Positions 11,690 to 22,440 of a DNA stretch of 64,000 nucleotides are shown one piece after another (positions within the stretch are counted from its first letter, which is position 1; every line of letters begins with the position of its first letter). This DNA is from Ascaphus truei. Lineage: Eukaryota; Chordata; Amphibia; Anura; Ascaphidae. The translations under genes and the position numbers were made by a program. Under the pieces are notes generated by a model that saw only the letters and a program-made list of their open reading frames with translations, was not told the origin of the DNA and made no database searches. The stretch is taken from the NCBI GenBank assembly GCA_036426205.1, contig CM071568.1, positions 39,544,066-39,608,065 on the forward strand, read 5' to 3'.

Positions 11690-11958
11690 GTGGGTCAGAA
11701 GCATCGGTCTGCACCAAAAACTTTTTAGAGTAGTGTGGTGCAGCTAAAATAGGGGGAACTGGCCAATGCGGTCTTTAAAGCCAGTAATGCAATTTCACAG
11801 GCTGGAAACCAGACAACCAGAACTGAGAGTCACTTCTGTGTCAAGTCAGTCAGGGGTTTAGCCATGGCACTGTACTGAGGGACAACATTTTTGTAATAGC
11901 CAGCGGTGCCTAGGAAAGTCATAACCTGCTTCTTAGTCTTGGGGATGGACCACTGCAC
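11690..11958 (-). pseudogene. Gmr1-like Gypsy (minus copy): RT thumb and RNase H start
   Basis: Minus-strand translation gives SIPKTKKQVMTFLGTAGYY, then VPQYSAMAKPLTDLTQK, a stop, then ALLALKTALASSPILAAPHY and FLVQTDA. These are the RT connection region and the start of RNase H in Gypsy elements. It continues the RT at 12741-13310, from which it is separated by a 0.77 kb insertion, and breaks off near 11690. Confidence 0.8.
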
Positions 11959-12727
11959 TGGAAAAAAGTGTGTACAATTGTACACGCACCTATGTACAAT
12001 TGGGGTGCACTAGGTTTAACCACAAACGGTTCCAATAATGTATATGTAGTTAAAATGATGTGCCTGAGAGGTGGGGATGGTAGCCCAGTTGTGACCTTTG
12101 TATTAGGGGGTCACAGACTAAATCAACATAAACAGAAATTTATAATATGGAATAAAGTGGTGGAATAAAGTGGTGGAAGCTAATTATGCATAACCCACAA
12201 AGTGACAAAAAGTATAGAAATGTATACATAATAAAAGGTATAAAATGGTGACCACTCATAGCCCTTATCATTAAGAGCTGCAGACCAGGGGTTAAGCACA
12301 GATAAATACCCCCCCCCCCCCCTGTCAGTCCTTTGAGTATACAGTTACATACAAAATGCACTCTGACAGGTGGGAGTAGAATATTGGTGTAAGTCCTCTT
12401 GTAGGGTAAGTTATTCTTCTTATACAGTATATGGAATGTTGCTGCCCCACAATGAGAGGATACCACTCCTCTGGGTTAGATGTGACCTCAAATAGAGAGA
12501 AAAAAGAAATGTAAAGGGCGCAATGGATTGTTTGTAAACTTTATGTATCAACTTAGGTGACCAAAACCAATAAAAATACAATATTATGCACTCAGACAAA
12601 TATCTAAATAAAAAGAAGGTAAGTAAAGTAATGAATAAATAATAGATATTGAAAGAATGAATAATTGCCTGAAGACAGTGTGAAGTCTCACTCCCTCTGC
12701 ACGTCTGCTGCTGGCTGGAGACTGTGA
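11959..12727. mobile_element. Unidentified 0.77 kb insertion with 13-bp target duplication
   Basis: The minus Gypsy RT is continuous except for this segment. ggaccactgcact (11946-11958) and ggaccacagcact (12728-12740) flank it, a 13-bp duplication with one mismatch. A duplication of variable, longer length suggests target-primed retrotransposition. The interior is AT-rich with a C run at 12309-12322 and no coding. The string aaagggcgcaatgga near 12512 resembles PLE ends, but no domain supports that. Confidence 0.55.
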
Positions 12728-13310
12728 GGACCACAGCACTACTGCCTCAACCTTAGCTGGTTCAGGCTTCGGATGCCCACCACCCACACTGTGCCCTAGG
12801 TACAACACCTCAACCATTCCTACCAAACACTTAGTGGGTTTCAAGGTAAGCCCTGCTTCCCTAATTCTGGCTACATGCCCCAGATGTGCATCCCATGAAT
12901 GACTAAATACAGCTATCTCCTCCAGGTATGCCCTTGCATAACTTTGCATCCCTTCTACCAACCGATTGACCAGGCTGTGGAAGGTAGCTGGGGCATTCTT
13001 CACCCTGAATGGCATCACTAACAACTCATAGAGGCCACTCGGAGTGATGAGGGCTGACTTCTCCCTAGCCTCCTGGGTCAGGGGGATATGCCAGGAACCA
13101 TTACTTAGATCCCTGGTTGTCAGATGCTTTGCCCCCGCGAGCTCATCTATGCAGGGCATGGGATAAGCATATGATATCGTCCCTGCATTGAGCTGCCACA
13201 CAGAAGCGGGTGGTCCCATCCTTCCTAGGTACGGGGACTACCGGACAAGCCAAAGGGCTCTGAGATGGTTCACTTACCCCTAGGGCCAGCATCTCTCCTA
13301 CCTCCTTCTA
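12728..13310 (-). pseudogene. Gmr1-like Gypsy (minus copy): reverse transcriptase
   Basis: Minus frame 13219-12734 covers RT motifs: SYAYPMPCIDELAGAKHLTT, RDLSNGSWHIPLTQEAREKS (motif A Asp present), ITPSGLYELLVMPFRVKNAP, ATFHSLVNRLVEG, and ARAYLEEIAVFSHSWDAHLG. The catalytic box is YLEE instead of YLDD, so both Asp are replaced and polymerase activity should be lost. Just upstream (13310-13220) lies PVVPVPRKDGTTRFCV. The reading frame after EAVVLWS enters the inserted segment. Confidence 0.88.
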
Positions 13311-14010
13311 TATACTGCCCTTCACCTCTGCAGATACCTGGTAGGCATACTTATGCAGAAGACGCAGATCACCTGTGAGCACAGGATGATCTGTACTATG
13401 TGTCTTGTCCGGCTGGTCCGAGAACAGAACCCAATGCTGTTCTAACCTAGCCCTGGCTACTTCTCCTTGCTGCCTACTTACCTGGCACCCTAACTCAACT
13501 AGCACCCCTCTAGGAAAACCTATCTTAGCAAAGATACCTAACACTGCCTTAGCTACTCTCTGAAATAGTATCCCCATTACCGGTAACGAGTTCAGGAGTA
13601 TCTACACACAATCACCCTCCTTACCCACTTTTGGCAGGCATCACTGGGCAGCAGAAATCTGCCACTGCCCCTGATGCCTCCGGCCAGGAGTAAGGCTGCA
13701 ACAGCCGGGCTTTCGTCTGAGGGACCCTCTGATGCCCCACTAGTGGAATGGAGTGGGCTACCTGCAATACCTGCTGCCTATACACCCTGGGTACCACTAG
13801 CCGTCTTCTACCTGTCCAGACCCTATCTAACCTGTAGAACCTTGCTCCCTATACAGAAGCCTGCAGTGCCACAGAAAGTGGTCTGACCCTTCACTTGCCC
13901 TAGACTCAGACACCCGAAGTCTCATACCTTCCAAACTGGGGTCAGATTTCACCGCATCCCTAAACCCTGTTCCTAACACTAACCACCAACCCTTAGTCAG
14001 GGGGAACAAG
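13311..14010 (-). pseudogene. Gmr1-like Gypsy (minus copy): integrase remnants and pre-RT linker
   Basis: 14009-13827 on the minus strand reads FRDAVKSDPSLEGMRLRVSE, then HFLWHCRLLYREQG, the integrase N-terminal region matched in the plus copy at 9770-9900. 13577-13308 begins with the integrase-like AVLGIFAKIGFPRGVLVELG, then passes into HWVLFSDQPDKTHSTDHPVL and YQVSAEVKGSI, the sequence before RT in these elements. The integrase core between them is mostly deleted. The order protease (14250), integrase (13900), RT (13200) independently confirms integrase before RT. Confidence 0.78.
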
Positions 14011-14183
14011 AACAGGTAAAGGGAACAGTAAGTCAGTCTCTGGTCGTGACTAAGTCTAACTTACCTGTCTGGTCTCCGCAGAGACCTCTGGAACCGTTGG
14101 TCCCAAATGCAGGGGGACAGGGGATGAATCTGCTGCGATCTTTGCTGACTGGCTCCTAGTAATCGCTGCAATCCCCACCTCCC

Positions 14184-14666
14184 TCATGCCACATCCGGCA
14201 CCCCAATCCAAAAAGACCCGGGCAACCTGGAGTGACTGCAGTCCTCATCTGGCATGGTCACTTGCATCCCGGTGCCTGGGAGAAAATCCTCTGGTCGGAC
14301 CATATCAGGTCGGACCAGGGTAACGGTGGCACTGGAGTCCAGCAAGCCGTCCGCTTGCCGATCCCCAATGGTCACCCTCCGCAGATGTTTCTGCCAGACA
14401 TCATTAGATTGCAACACGACAAGCGCAACCTGATGTCCCTCTGTCTCCACTGCTGGTTCCTGGGGGTCAAGTGCAGATCTCTTCATGGAGGTCCCTCTGT
14501 GGGTTGATTCTGCGGCTGGACTTGACTCCTCTGTGTGTGCCAATCGCACACGGGCGACCGGCCTCGCAGCTGAAAAGCGTTGCCCCTGATGGGGTCCACT
14601 GGACTTGGCATGGTCCGGACAGTCAGGTCTGATGTGACCCACTTTATTGCAGAGATAGCATCTCCT
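14184..14666 (-). pseudogene. Gmr1-like Gypsy (minus copy): gag zinc knuckle and protease
   Basis: Minus frame 14642-14184 starts in the zinc knuckle (GHIRPDCPDH, preceded by RRCYLCNKV), has a linker, then the protease with VTIGDRQADGLLDSSATVTL. The active-site triad is DSS instead of DSG. It ends with LPGTGMQVTMPDEDCSHSRL. Same arrangement as the plus copy, and better preserved. Confidence 0.82.
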
Positions 14667-15640
14667 CTAGTGCTTAAACTCTGAAGCTTTTGAAACACTG
14701 TTCTCTGCTGCAGGCTTGTGTACCCACTGAGGAGTTTGCTTGGCTCCCTTGGCTGGCACAGCCGGTTTCTTGGGAGCTCCTTTCTCGTCCATCAGGGAGC
14801 GACTGCATACATACTCATCAGCCATCCTGGCAGCTTCCACATGGGTCTTAGGTTTATGGTCAAAGACCCATGCCCTCGCGTCTGTGGGACACTGTTGCAG
14901 TAACGGTTCCTGGAAAATCAAGTCCAGCAAAGTGTGGTATTTTGTAGCATCACAACTCTCCACACACTGAGTGCCCTGCCTTGCCATGTGGGTACCATAG
15001 TTGACATAGGATGGCATTCCCCTGTCCTGAACTTGCCCTGGTATGCTTCTGGGGTGAGGGCATACTGCAACAGCAGCAAAGCTTTTACATGTTGATAATC
15101 ATCCTGATCTTCTTGTGGGATAAAGTAGACTGCAGGGTCTCTTTAACTATCCCAGACAACATGGGGTGCATTCTTAGCACCCAGCCCCATTCTGGCACCG
15201 GTATCTCAGACACTGTGTTTCAAAGTCCGTGAGAAAACCATCGATTTTATCTGTGACACAGACAAACTTGTTAAAACTGTGATGATCCACTTGGGGGACA
15301 GCTTGCTCTCGATTGACCAGGTGAGAGTGAGAGGACATGTGTCCGTGTACAGCTGCCAGCATCTGAATTCTCTCATCTGCTGTAGCTCCTTCCCCCCATG
15401 AGGCAAGAAGTGCTGTGAGCCCAGGGTTAGCAAGTCTCGTAGCCACGGGGACTACTAGAACTATAGGGACAATTCCTCCCGCATCTCCCAGACCCAGTCC
15501 TTCACCATTAAACAGGTGAGCACCCTCTCCCTCCCCTTGTCTATCTCCCTCCGGGGCTGGATTAACCTCCTGCACCCCAGGCTGAAGTGTAATATCTGCG
15601 GCTGCAGTTACGGGCTGCATGACTACAGGATAAGCAATGC
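14667..15640 (-). pseudogene. Gmr1-like Gypsy (minus copy): gag capsid, SCAN-like
   Basis: Two minus frames. 15620-15174 carries a low-complexity N-terminus and FNKFVCVTDKIDGFLTDFET, the start of the capsid region. 15017-14667 carries YHTLLDLIFQEPLLQQCPTD and KTHVEAARMADEYV, the helical segment that resembles vertebrate SCAN domains. It is established that SCAN domains share ancestry with the gag capsid of Gmr1-type Gypsy elements. The middle of the capsid between the frames is shortened. It is followed by the zinc knuckle at 14660. Confidence 0.72.
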
Positions 15641-15779
15641 CTGCTTCATGTCATTCCAAATCCTCCCCCAGTTGCACCTTTGACTGCCCAGCCGTTGGTA
15701 AGCCATAACCATCCCACCAGGCAATGATATGGGCATGATCCCAAGTCCTGAATTGTCCTGCTCGCTTGTCCATGTTTCA

Positions 15780-16480
15780 CCCGCAGGCAAAAAGTTATGG
15801 GACAAAGGGTGACTGTATTTTTTCGTGCTCTTGCTAACCGTGTGTCTTGCTTTGGGAGCTGGCAACTTTCGAGTCTCCCTCTATGCTATAGGATCCCACA
15901 GGATGCTATACAATAGGCTAAATCAGATCCTGCCGTTGCAACCAGAAAAAAGCCTGTCACGGGAGACCAATGCTTTTAACACCAAAATACCCGGATCCTT
16001 TGATTGAGCAAAGCAAGAGATAAAATAAATTTAATTTATTTACAGAATGAACATACACAGCTTGATTTACAATTACAACGAAAAATACACTTACTTGTTA
16101 CGATGTTAGGTCTTGTTACTGGATGGATCTTTCACTGCATGATAAATCTTAAGTGAATCTCCTTCCTGATGGGCTGCACAGGTTCTTATAGGGTTAACAT
16201 TCCTATGCTTAACCAGTGCAGCTTATCTTCTCTGTGGGAATATTTCCACCACCTATCACGGAGTTGCCCATACTTTACAAAACCTGGCAGAGGGGCTTCT
16301 CAGTCTGCTCTGGGCATGTGCCAACTTTGCACCTTGCCCGCTTAGCATATGAGGCCCATCCCCTCTACCTGGCACTGCTCAGTCTGGCCAGAGCAGCCAT
16401 TTGCCAGGGTGGCTTTGAGATTCTCTTCCTTGCTAACAAAAGGTTTAACACCTATGCTAGCAGCAGAGGGAGCGTGTCCG
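15780..16480 (-). mobile_element. Probable leader and 5' LTR of the minus Gmr1-like copy
   Basis: Lies upstream of gag in the minus direction. On the minus strand a candidate LTR end ...CCCGTGACA falls at 15955. Beyond it, AATAAATTTAATTTATTT (16027-16044, plus strand) looks like an inverted poly(A) signal region. No frame. The outer boundary and a matching LTR start could not be located, and the LTR does not visibly match 11145-11560, so the assignment is by position only. Confidence 0.35.
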
Positions 16481-16489
16481 GAGTGTGGT

Positions 16490-16980
16490 ATAGGCAAAGT
16501 CAGGCCAGGAGGTTATAGCTGTGGTAATAGATACTTGCCGGATCCGTAACAGAAGAACCGCAGTAGATGCCATAGCCGAGGGTCAAGGGTGAGAGAGGTC
16601 CGGGAGGTCGAGGTACAAGCCAAGATCGAAGGACGAGAGAGGCAACGTAGTGATGAGCAATCCGGGGTTGAGAGCCAGAGAAGGAGACGTAAGCCAAGCC
16701 GGGTCAAAACCTGAGAAACACAAAGCAAGCAAGAGGAGATCCAAACAAGGTTAGCAAAGGCTATGCAGAGCAATGATTCCAGGGAAGAACTGGGGTAATA
16801 AAGGTGGGAGAGCCAATCACAGAGGTAGGTGGAGCAGAGGTGTGCTGTGGAGCGCATGTTGATAGGTGCGTGTTGTAATCACAGCCAGGCATCAGCTGTG
16901 AAGCGGGGGGGGGGGCGTGAGTACGGCTGGAGCAAGTGCCGGGGGCGTGGCCAGGCAGCCAGTGCAGTGAATAAATTATA
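16490..16980 (-). mobile_element. LTR-like fragment of another retrotransposon
   Basis: On the minus strand this reads as a C/T-rich non-coding sequence with repeated TTGACCC-, GGCT- and CTCTCG-type words, the same style as the solo LTRs at 31541-34667 and 47646-48436. A possible terminus TGTTACGG lies at about 16542-16549 (gtaaca on the plus strand). A G run interrupts it at 16904-16915. No target duplication was identified. Confidence 0.35.
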
Positions 16981-17119
16981 GCCGGGGAAGCGTGCAGTGT
17001 AAACTCGTCCCGCGCGCATCACGGCAAATATAGCAGCCGTGTGTATCAGCATCGGCTGGAACGGAGCCTGCCTGCGGCGGGAATACCGCCGCGAAGGAGA
17101 TGGAGTGGATGTGACGGCC

Positions 17120-17300
17120 TCCGGAGCAGGTAAGGAGGGGTTGTGAAAGCCCTGCTTCCTTACAGACCCGTAGTGGTTGTCCAGGGACCATCCTAGAGCT
17201 GGGTAGCCAACTCAGAGACTGTGTTTGGGCAGACCACTGCCGTGCTGTGAGTGCTGATCCAAATAAAACCGTTCCTGTTTACATACCTCCTGCCTGGTGT
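17120..17300 (+). mobile_element. LTR 3' part with polyadenylation signal
   Basis: Contains gaaagccctgcttccttaca, then ccaaataaaaccgttcctgt (AATAAA at 17262-17267) followed by gtgtgatcttactgggagg, which resembles the R-U5 end of vertebrate LTRs and the start of a leader. There is no coding sequence after it that could be linked. Confidence 0.35.
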
Positions 17301-17629
17301 GTGATCTTACTGGGAGGAGAGGGAGTATTTCTGCTGTAGGAGATCGCCTTCATTCATCTGGAGCCTGCGGCAGATGGAGGTGCTGCACTGCTAGAGAACC
17401 ACATTGGGTATGTACCCCAGAAACCTGATCCCGTGTCCCTACAACCATCGGCAGACGACTCAGCCCTCCTGCTTACCAACAGGTAGCATGCACTACACAC
17501 AAGATAATGGCCAAATCTCCCACCGGGTGGGGGAAACACTATTACACATGTATGTAATGTAAACAAATTGACAATATTGAACAATAGTGTACATACATTT
17601 GGCTATGTCATGAACATGTAATTACCTGT

Positions 17630-17965
17630 TTATTGATGAGGTATTGGTTGCCCAGTATCTCGTAGATCAGGTATTCTGACAATTATTTCCGAGTGAAGGA
17701 TTGCCTAGAGGGCATTTTCATACACCATGTACGGGGTGTCGAGTCCAGGTCCTCCACCGGTTGTTCTGGCATGTTTGCTTTCTAGTGCAATTTTCTCTTT
17801 TCATTTTCTTTTTATATCTGCATATCTTTTCTTGCAGTTCTGTATGACACAGCACTGTTAACTGCTGGAGTGATGTGTTTCCATTTAGCATTTTTAATTG
17901 CCATGGATGTCTTTGAGGCCACCTTCCCGAGAATGACGTCATAGCACTGGACAATTTTTTCACTT
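17630..17965 (-). pseudogene. Harbinger-type Myb/SANT-like protein remnant
   Basis: Minus-strand translation pieces read DVILGKVASKTSMAIKNAKW and KHITPAVNSAV (helical Myb/SANT-like region), then, after a frame change, ALESKHARTTGGGPGLDTPY with the TGGGP motif typical of the Myb-like accessory proteins of Harbinger transposons and NAIF1-type relatives, then NAL, a stop, and RIPDLRDTGQPIP. At least one frameshift and one stop. There is no transposase nearby, but Harbinger-like MITEs occur at 35839 and 40616. Confidence 0.5.
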
Positions 17966-19330
17966 AAGACCACATTTTTATCATCTGAAAATTGTAAATT
18001 ACTCAGCCACTGCCTCTCAGCTACATTACTGCCATGTGCAAGATGAAGAGGCTGTACTATTGCCTCCCCAGGGCCTTGCTGCTGTGCCCTATCTCCATCG
18101 CTGCTCCTCCCACGCCCTTATGACCTGTCCCTCTCATTCCTCCCCCCCCATCCTCCTACCCTGGTCTCCTACTGCACTCACCCGTCTACTATCCTCGCCA
18201 CCACTGCTCCGCTCCTAACCGCAACTCCTCCCACACACTCTACCACGCCTTTCCCTCTTCTACTCCTCCACACACTTCCTCCTCGCATTACATCCACTCC
18301 CCCCGCTCCTCGCACTCTTCTGCTCCTCATACTTGCAGCTGTCACTCTACTAACTGCAGTCACTCTAGTCCCCTATCTTTCAGACTCACACTAAACACTA
18401 CTTCATACAATCACACAACAAATATGAAGAGACAGACAAAAGACAAACTAATTTCAAAGTACACTACAGCATAAATTAGACAATCACATAAGCACCCACA
18501 CAGACAGACAACAAAAAGTTCAGGACAACTCAAGCAGATATCAATATCTTCTAAATCCACAAAAAAAAAACAACTCCCTGCAGCCAATTTGTTCACTCTA
18601 CCTCCTAACAGCACTGGTAACATGTGTCAATAAATCAGGGGTTTATATTGTCTGCTATATAGGATAGTCTTGCGATCATTTTCCACCATTTTAGGACCAG
18701 TCCCCAACTTTTTCATGCCACATTGCACGTTTCTAATGATGGTGGAACTATTGATGTATCCCTACTTATTTTTGCGGTATTAAAGTGCCCAATTTTTTTT
18801 AACGAAGAGTGCTAATAACGCAGTTTTACCAAAGCTTGATGTATCCAGCCCTATATTTGGTAACACTGTAAATATAATCATGCGAATTCTGCCAAAATGT
18901 TCCCCCCTGACCCCGAGTGCCAGTGCCGCCAACAGGGAGGGGCAGAAGGCACAGGTGCCCCGGTCCCGGTGGCGGCATGGGGCATGGTGACGCAACTTGA
19001 GCCCGACCTCTGGCCAGGCGTGGCTGCCAGTCCTCTCCCGGCTGGGCCCCGGCTCTGTCAGATGCAGGCCTCTATCACTGTCCCACTTCGACGGGCCTCT
19101 GTGATGTCAGCGCGCTGGAAGTAGGCTTGGCTCAGCATCCGGCGCGCAATGGCATGGAAGGAGGCCCAGTGCATGCAAGCTCTGCGTAGGACAGAGGGAT
19201 AGAGGCCTGCAGTGAGTGAGAGCTGGGGCCTGGTCACGAGAGGACTGGCAGCTGGGCCTGGCCAGAGGTTGGGCCCAACTTGCAGTGCCGGCCGGACGGG
19301 CCCCCCACAGACCATCCATAGGGTAAGTAT
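17966..19330. other. No gene recognised; pyrimidine-rich and GC-rich segments
   Basis: 18030-18400 is C/T-rich on the plus strand with no recognised domain. 18590-18880 is AT-rich. 18900-19330 is GC-rich with open frames on both strands that overlap and have no recognisable motif. It ends in cagaccatccatagggtaag, directly before the minisatellite. Confidence 0.4.
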
Positions 19331-19334
19331 GTTT

Positions 19335-19715
19335 CTTAAAAATATGTATTGGGGGAGGGGGGTCTTGTTTATATGTATTGGGGTGGGGGTCTTTTTAATA
19401 TGTATTGGGGGGTATGGGGGTCTTTTTTATATGTATTGGGGGGTGGCGGTCTTTTTTATATGTATTGGGGGGCGGGGATCTTTTAAAAATGTATTGGGGG
19501 AGTGGGGGTATTTTAAAATGTATTGGGGGAGCGGATTGCTTTTTAATATGTATTGGGGGAATGGGGGGCTTTTTAAAATGTTTTGGGGGCTTTTAAAAAT
19601 GTATTGAGAGAGTGGGGGGCTTTTAAAAATGTATTGGGGGAGTGCAGGGCTTTTTAATATGTATTGGGGGAGTGGGGGCTTTTTACTATGTATTGGGGGA
19701 GTGGGGTTATAGGTA
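19335..19715. repeat. G/T-rich minisatellite
   Basis: About 12 tandem units of 28-33 bp, each built on atgtattgggggagtggggg plus a ctttttaa-type spacer. The 131-codon plus frame through it (LICIGGYGG-like repeats) is a repeat artefact. On this strand G runs recur every 10-30 bases. Confidence 0.85.
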
Positions 19716-19875
19716 TTTGGGGGGGGATTGAGTGAGATGAGAGGAAAGGGGGGAGGGAGGGAGTGAGTGAGAAAAAGAGGGAGTAACTGAGACGCAGGGG
19801 AGCGATACATGCGAGGTGGGAGGGGGGGGTGAACGAGGAAGAGGAGTGAGACGCAGGGGAGAAAAATAAATGATT

Positions 19876-19915
19876 CACCTTAATAAAGGGCTGTATAGTC
19901 CGAAACGCATTGGTG
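19876..19915 (+). ncRNA. Hammerhead-ribozyme-like motif (degenerate)
   Basis: Plus strand: CACC (putative stem I), TTAATAA in place of CTGATGA, stem II AGG...CC around CTGTATAGT, GAAACGCATT, then GGTG, the complement of the first CACC. The arrangement is the minimal type I hammerhead layout of PLEs. Two core substitutions make activity unlikely. No PLE protein was seen next to it. Confidence 0.4.
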
Positions 19916-20109
19916 TATTGTTTGCTACTATGATCCATTAAAAAAGCTTTATTTTTTATCGTGGGAACGCACTCTTGTTGTTTTTGACTTACCAGCACTG
20001 GATGTAGTGCTCCGTTTTTCTCCTTCCTCCTGTCGAGAGAAATACATGGGAAGAAGGTGGGAAATAGAGGGGACTTGTGAGGCGTGAAATGGGGGGCTCT
20101 CAATACCGC

Positions 20110-20131
20110 TGGGGCGGGGGGGGGGGGGGGG
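20110..20131. repeat. G homopolymer-rich run
   Basis: gggcgggg followed by a long G run. Simple sequence only. Confidence 0.8.
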
Positions 20132-20804
20132 CCCGGATGTAATTCTAGTCCTGGGCCCCGGGTAATCTGTCTGCAGCCTTGCCGAGTGCAGATACTTCAT
20201 ACCCTTAAGTTTTAATTTACCCAACTACATCTTTATTATCCTATTATCATTGGGTATAATGTACTGTATTAATTTCTTGTTCAAAATGTGATTTGACAAT
20301 GTACACACTTTAACTTGCTGAGATGTATGTGGTTGATGGGACTTTTTGATTTCCTCCCCCTTTTTACTTTCTGTTCCTAAACCTTTTGCCTCTAAATGCT
20401 TTCAATAAAAATAGAGTTAAGAGACATCCGGTGACGTCGACGAGTATGGCTGCCTGAGAGAGCTGCTCCAGAGCCCCCTCAGAAGAAATTGATAAGACTG
20501 AGCATAAAAAGAACCAAAATAGCAACAAAAACTGGAGCCAGCCCAAATTAAATACCCAGGTTGACATCCTAGAGTCCTCGGGAGCAGGAGAGCAACCTCT
20601 CCAGGTTCCCTTAAAGTAAGTTTTGACGCACTGACGGGCGCCCGGATAACCCCTGGCCCCGGTGTGAGACTTCCTTCTACCCCACAGATCCAGCGCCTCT
20701 AAAGCAAGCCCGTGAGGCGAGAAGGTCGGCGAGGATTCAGGAGCTCTGCGGAGTCGGAATCAGGCACAGGGACATCGGGGAGCGGAGGCGGACCCCCCGG
20801 TGGT

Positions 20805-21440
20805 GTCAAGGGCTTGACTGCAGTAGCTTCCTGCTGTCGCGAGGTAAGGCGGAGATGGCGTGCTCCGCTGCGGGCCCCACTCCTTCCCCCCCGCTCCAGA
20901 CTCACACCCCACCAACAAATAAATAATTAACTGACCCGGAGCACCGTCAGAGGGGGGGAACGATTGAGGGAATCCCCTGGCTGAGGGATTCTCCTGCCCT
21001 GGTAGCGGGGCTGCGGAGGCAGGAGCCGCCATCATGACGGGGAACTCCACGAAGGATCAGCCCGCTGGTGTGTTCACAGGAGAGGGAGGGGAAAGAAAAG
21101 GAAAAAAAAAAGAACAGCTGCCCTGATAAGCCCCCGGCGGTCTAAAAGGTTCGCCTGCTATAGCCTCCCGCTGCCGGGGGGTAAGAAGGAGGCGGCGTGC
21201 TCCGCTGCAAGCCCCGCTCCTTCCCTTCCGCTCCTGGCTCTCAAACCCCCCCCCCCAAACAAATAAATAAATATCGGATTTTGTCCTGGGACACCGTCAC
21301 CTGCCCTTGTTGCGGGGCTGTGGAGGCGGGAGTCGCCATCTTGACGGATCACTGAGCGAGGGATCAGCCATCCTGTGTGAGCAGATGGGACTGAAAAGTA
21401 CAACTGCACTGATAAGCCTACATATCGGCCAAAAGTCAAA
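20805..21440 (+). promoter_or_regulatory. Tandem 5' UTR units of the L1 element
   Basis: Two diverged copies of a ~300-335 bp unit: 20805-21139 and 21140-21440. Shared landmarks are gcgtgctccgctgc, ccccactccttcc/ccccgctccttcc, caaataaataa, gcggggctg, gccgccatc/gtcgccatc and ctgataagcc. Tandem 5' UTR monomers act as promoters in L1 elements such as those of rodents. A similar role here is inference. Confidence 0.6.
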
Positions 21441-21569
21441 GTAGACGGGGGAGATTGCAGGTAAGTATAAAAACTGCCTACCCATAGTGTTTCAGCATAC
21501 TTCTCACCGAGTCAGCGCCCGGCCCCAACTAACGAGACTTTCCAAGAAGGCGTCGCGGCATGTGCGCCG

Positions 21570-22440
21570 GTGGGGGTCGAGGGTGAGATGGCGGCGGTGA
21601 GTGCGGGCCCTGCGGGGGACCTCAATAGGGCCTTTATGGAACATCTTTTTTTCAGAATGCGAAAAGGATTTCAGGAGGACCTCAGCACAGCTATTGATAA
21701 ATTACAGGGAGATATGGAGGCCCTAACAAGGAGAACGGAGGCCATGGAGCAAAGGGTGGAGGTCATAGCAGTCGCCCAATCTAACACGGAGGACGATCTA
21801 AGTAAAATGGCGAACGAGCTAAAATCCCTGAAAGAAAACATAGAGGATCAAGAGAATAGAGACAGGAGGCAGAATCTCAGGGTGCGCAACATACCGGAAT
21901 CAATTCTGGCAGAGTTCTTACGATCATACCTGAAAGATCTATTCCTGGATCTAGACCCCAAATTGTCCCAGGAAACCATAGAACTGGACAGAGCACATAG
22001 GGCTCTGGGTCCCAAATTGCCTGATCCCAAAAAAACTAGGGATGTATTTGTCAGGTTCCACTCATACTCCCAGAAAGAACAAATACTCGCGGCAAGTAGA
22101 AACAAGGGAACAATCTCCTTCAGAAACACACATATGCTCAGACCTATCAAGAGCTACCATCGGAAGGAGGAGAGAGCTGAGACCCCTTACAAACGAGCTG
22201 AGAGACAAGAAAATTAAATACCGTTGGGGCTTCCCTTTTAAGCTGATAGTGCTGGCGGAGGGCAGACTCCACACAATTTCCTACGCAGAGGACATCCCTC
22301 GATTTCGGAAGGAGCTGGGCCTCTCCCCCATGGAGGAGGTGGTCGCGGAGGAGGACCCCCGTGGATCATCTTCCCCGCGAAGATACCCGAGGGCCTCAGA
22401 ACAAATCGCGTCGCTGAGGAATCCTAGAGGGGAGGATTAG
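21570..22440 (+). pseudogene. L1 ORF1 protein (coiled coil, RRM, C-terminal domain), frameshifted
   Basis: Start at 21570 (MGVEGEMAAVSA...). Residues about 30-105 form a heptad-rich coiled coil. NRDRRQNLRVRNIPESI begins the RRM-like domain, which includes ELDRAHRALGPKLPDP and RDVFVRFHSYSQKEQIL. A frameshift near 22125-22145 moves the reading to the frame ending at 22440, with DLSRATIGRRRELRPLTNEL and KYRWGFPFKLIVL, the C-terminal domain of L1 ORF1 proteins. The full length of about 290 residues fits the family. ORF1p normally coats L1 RNA as a trimer and acts as a nucleic-acid chaperone. Confidence 0.88.
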
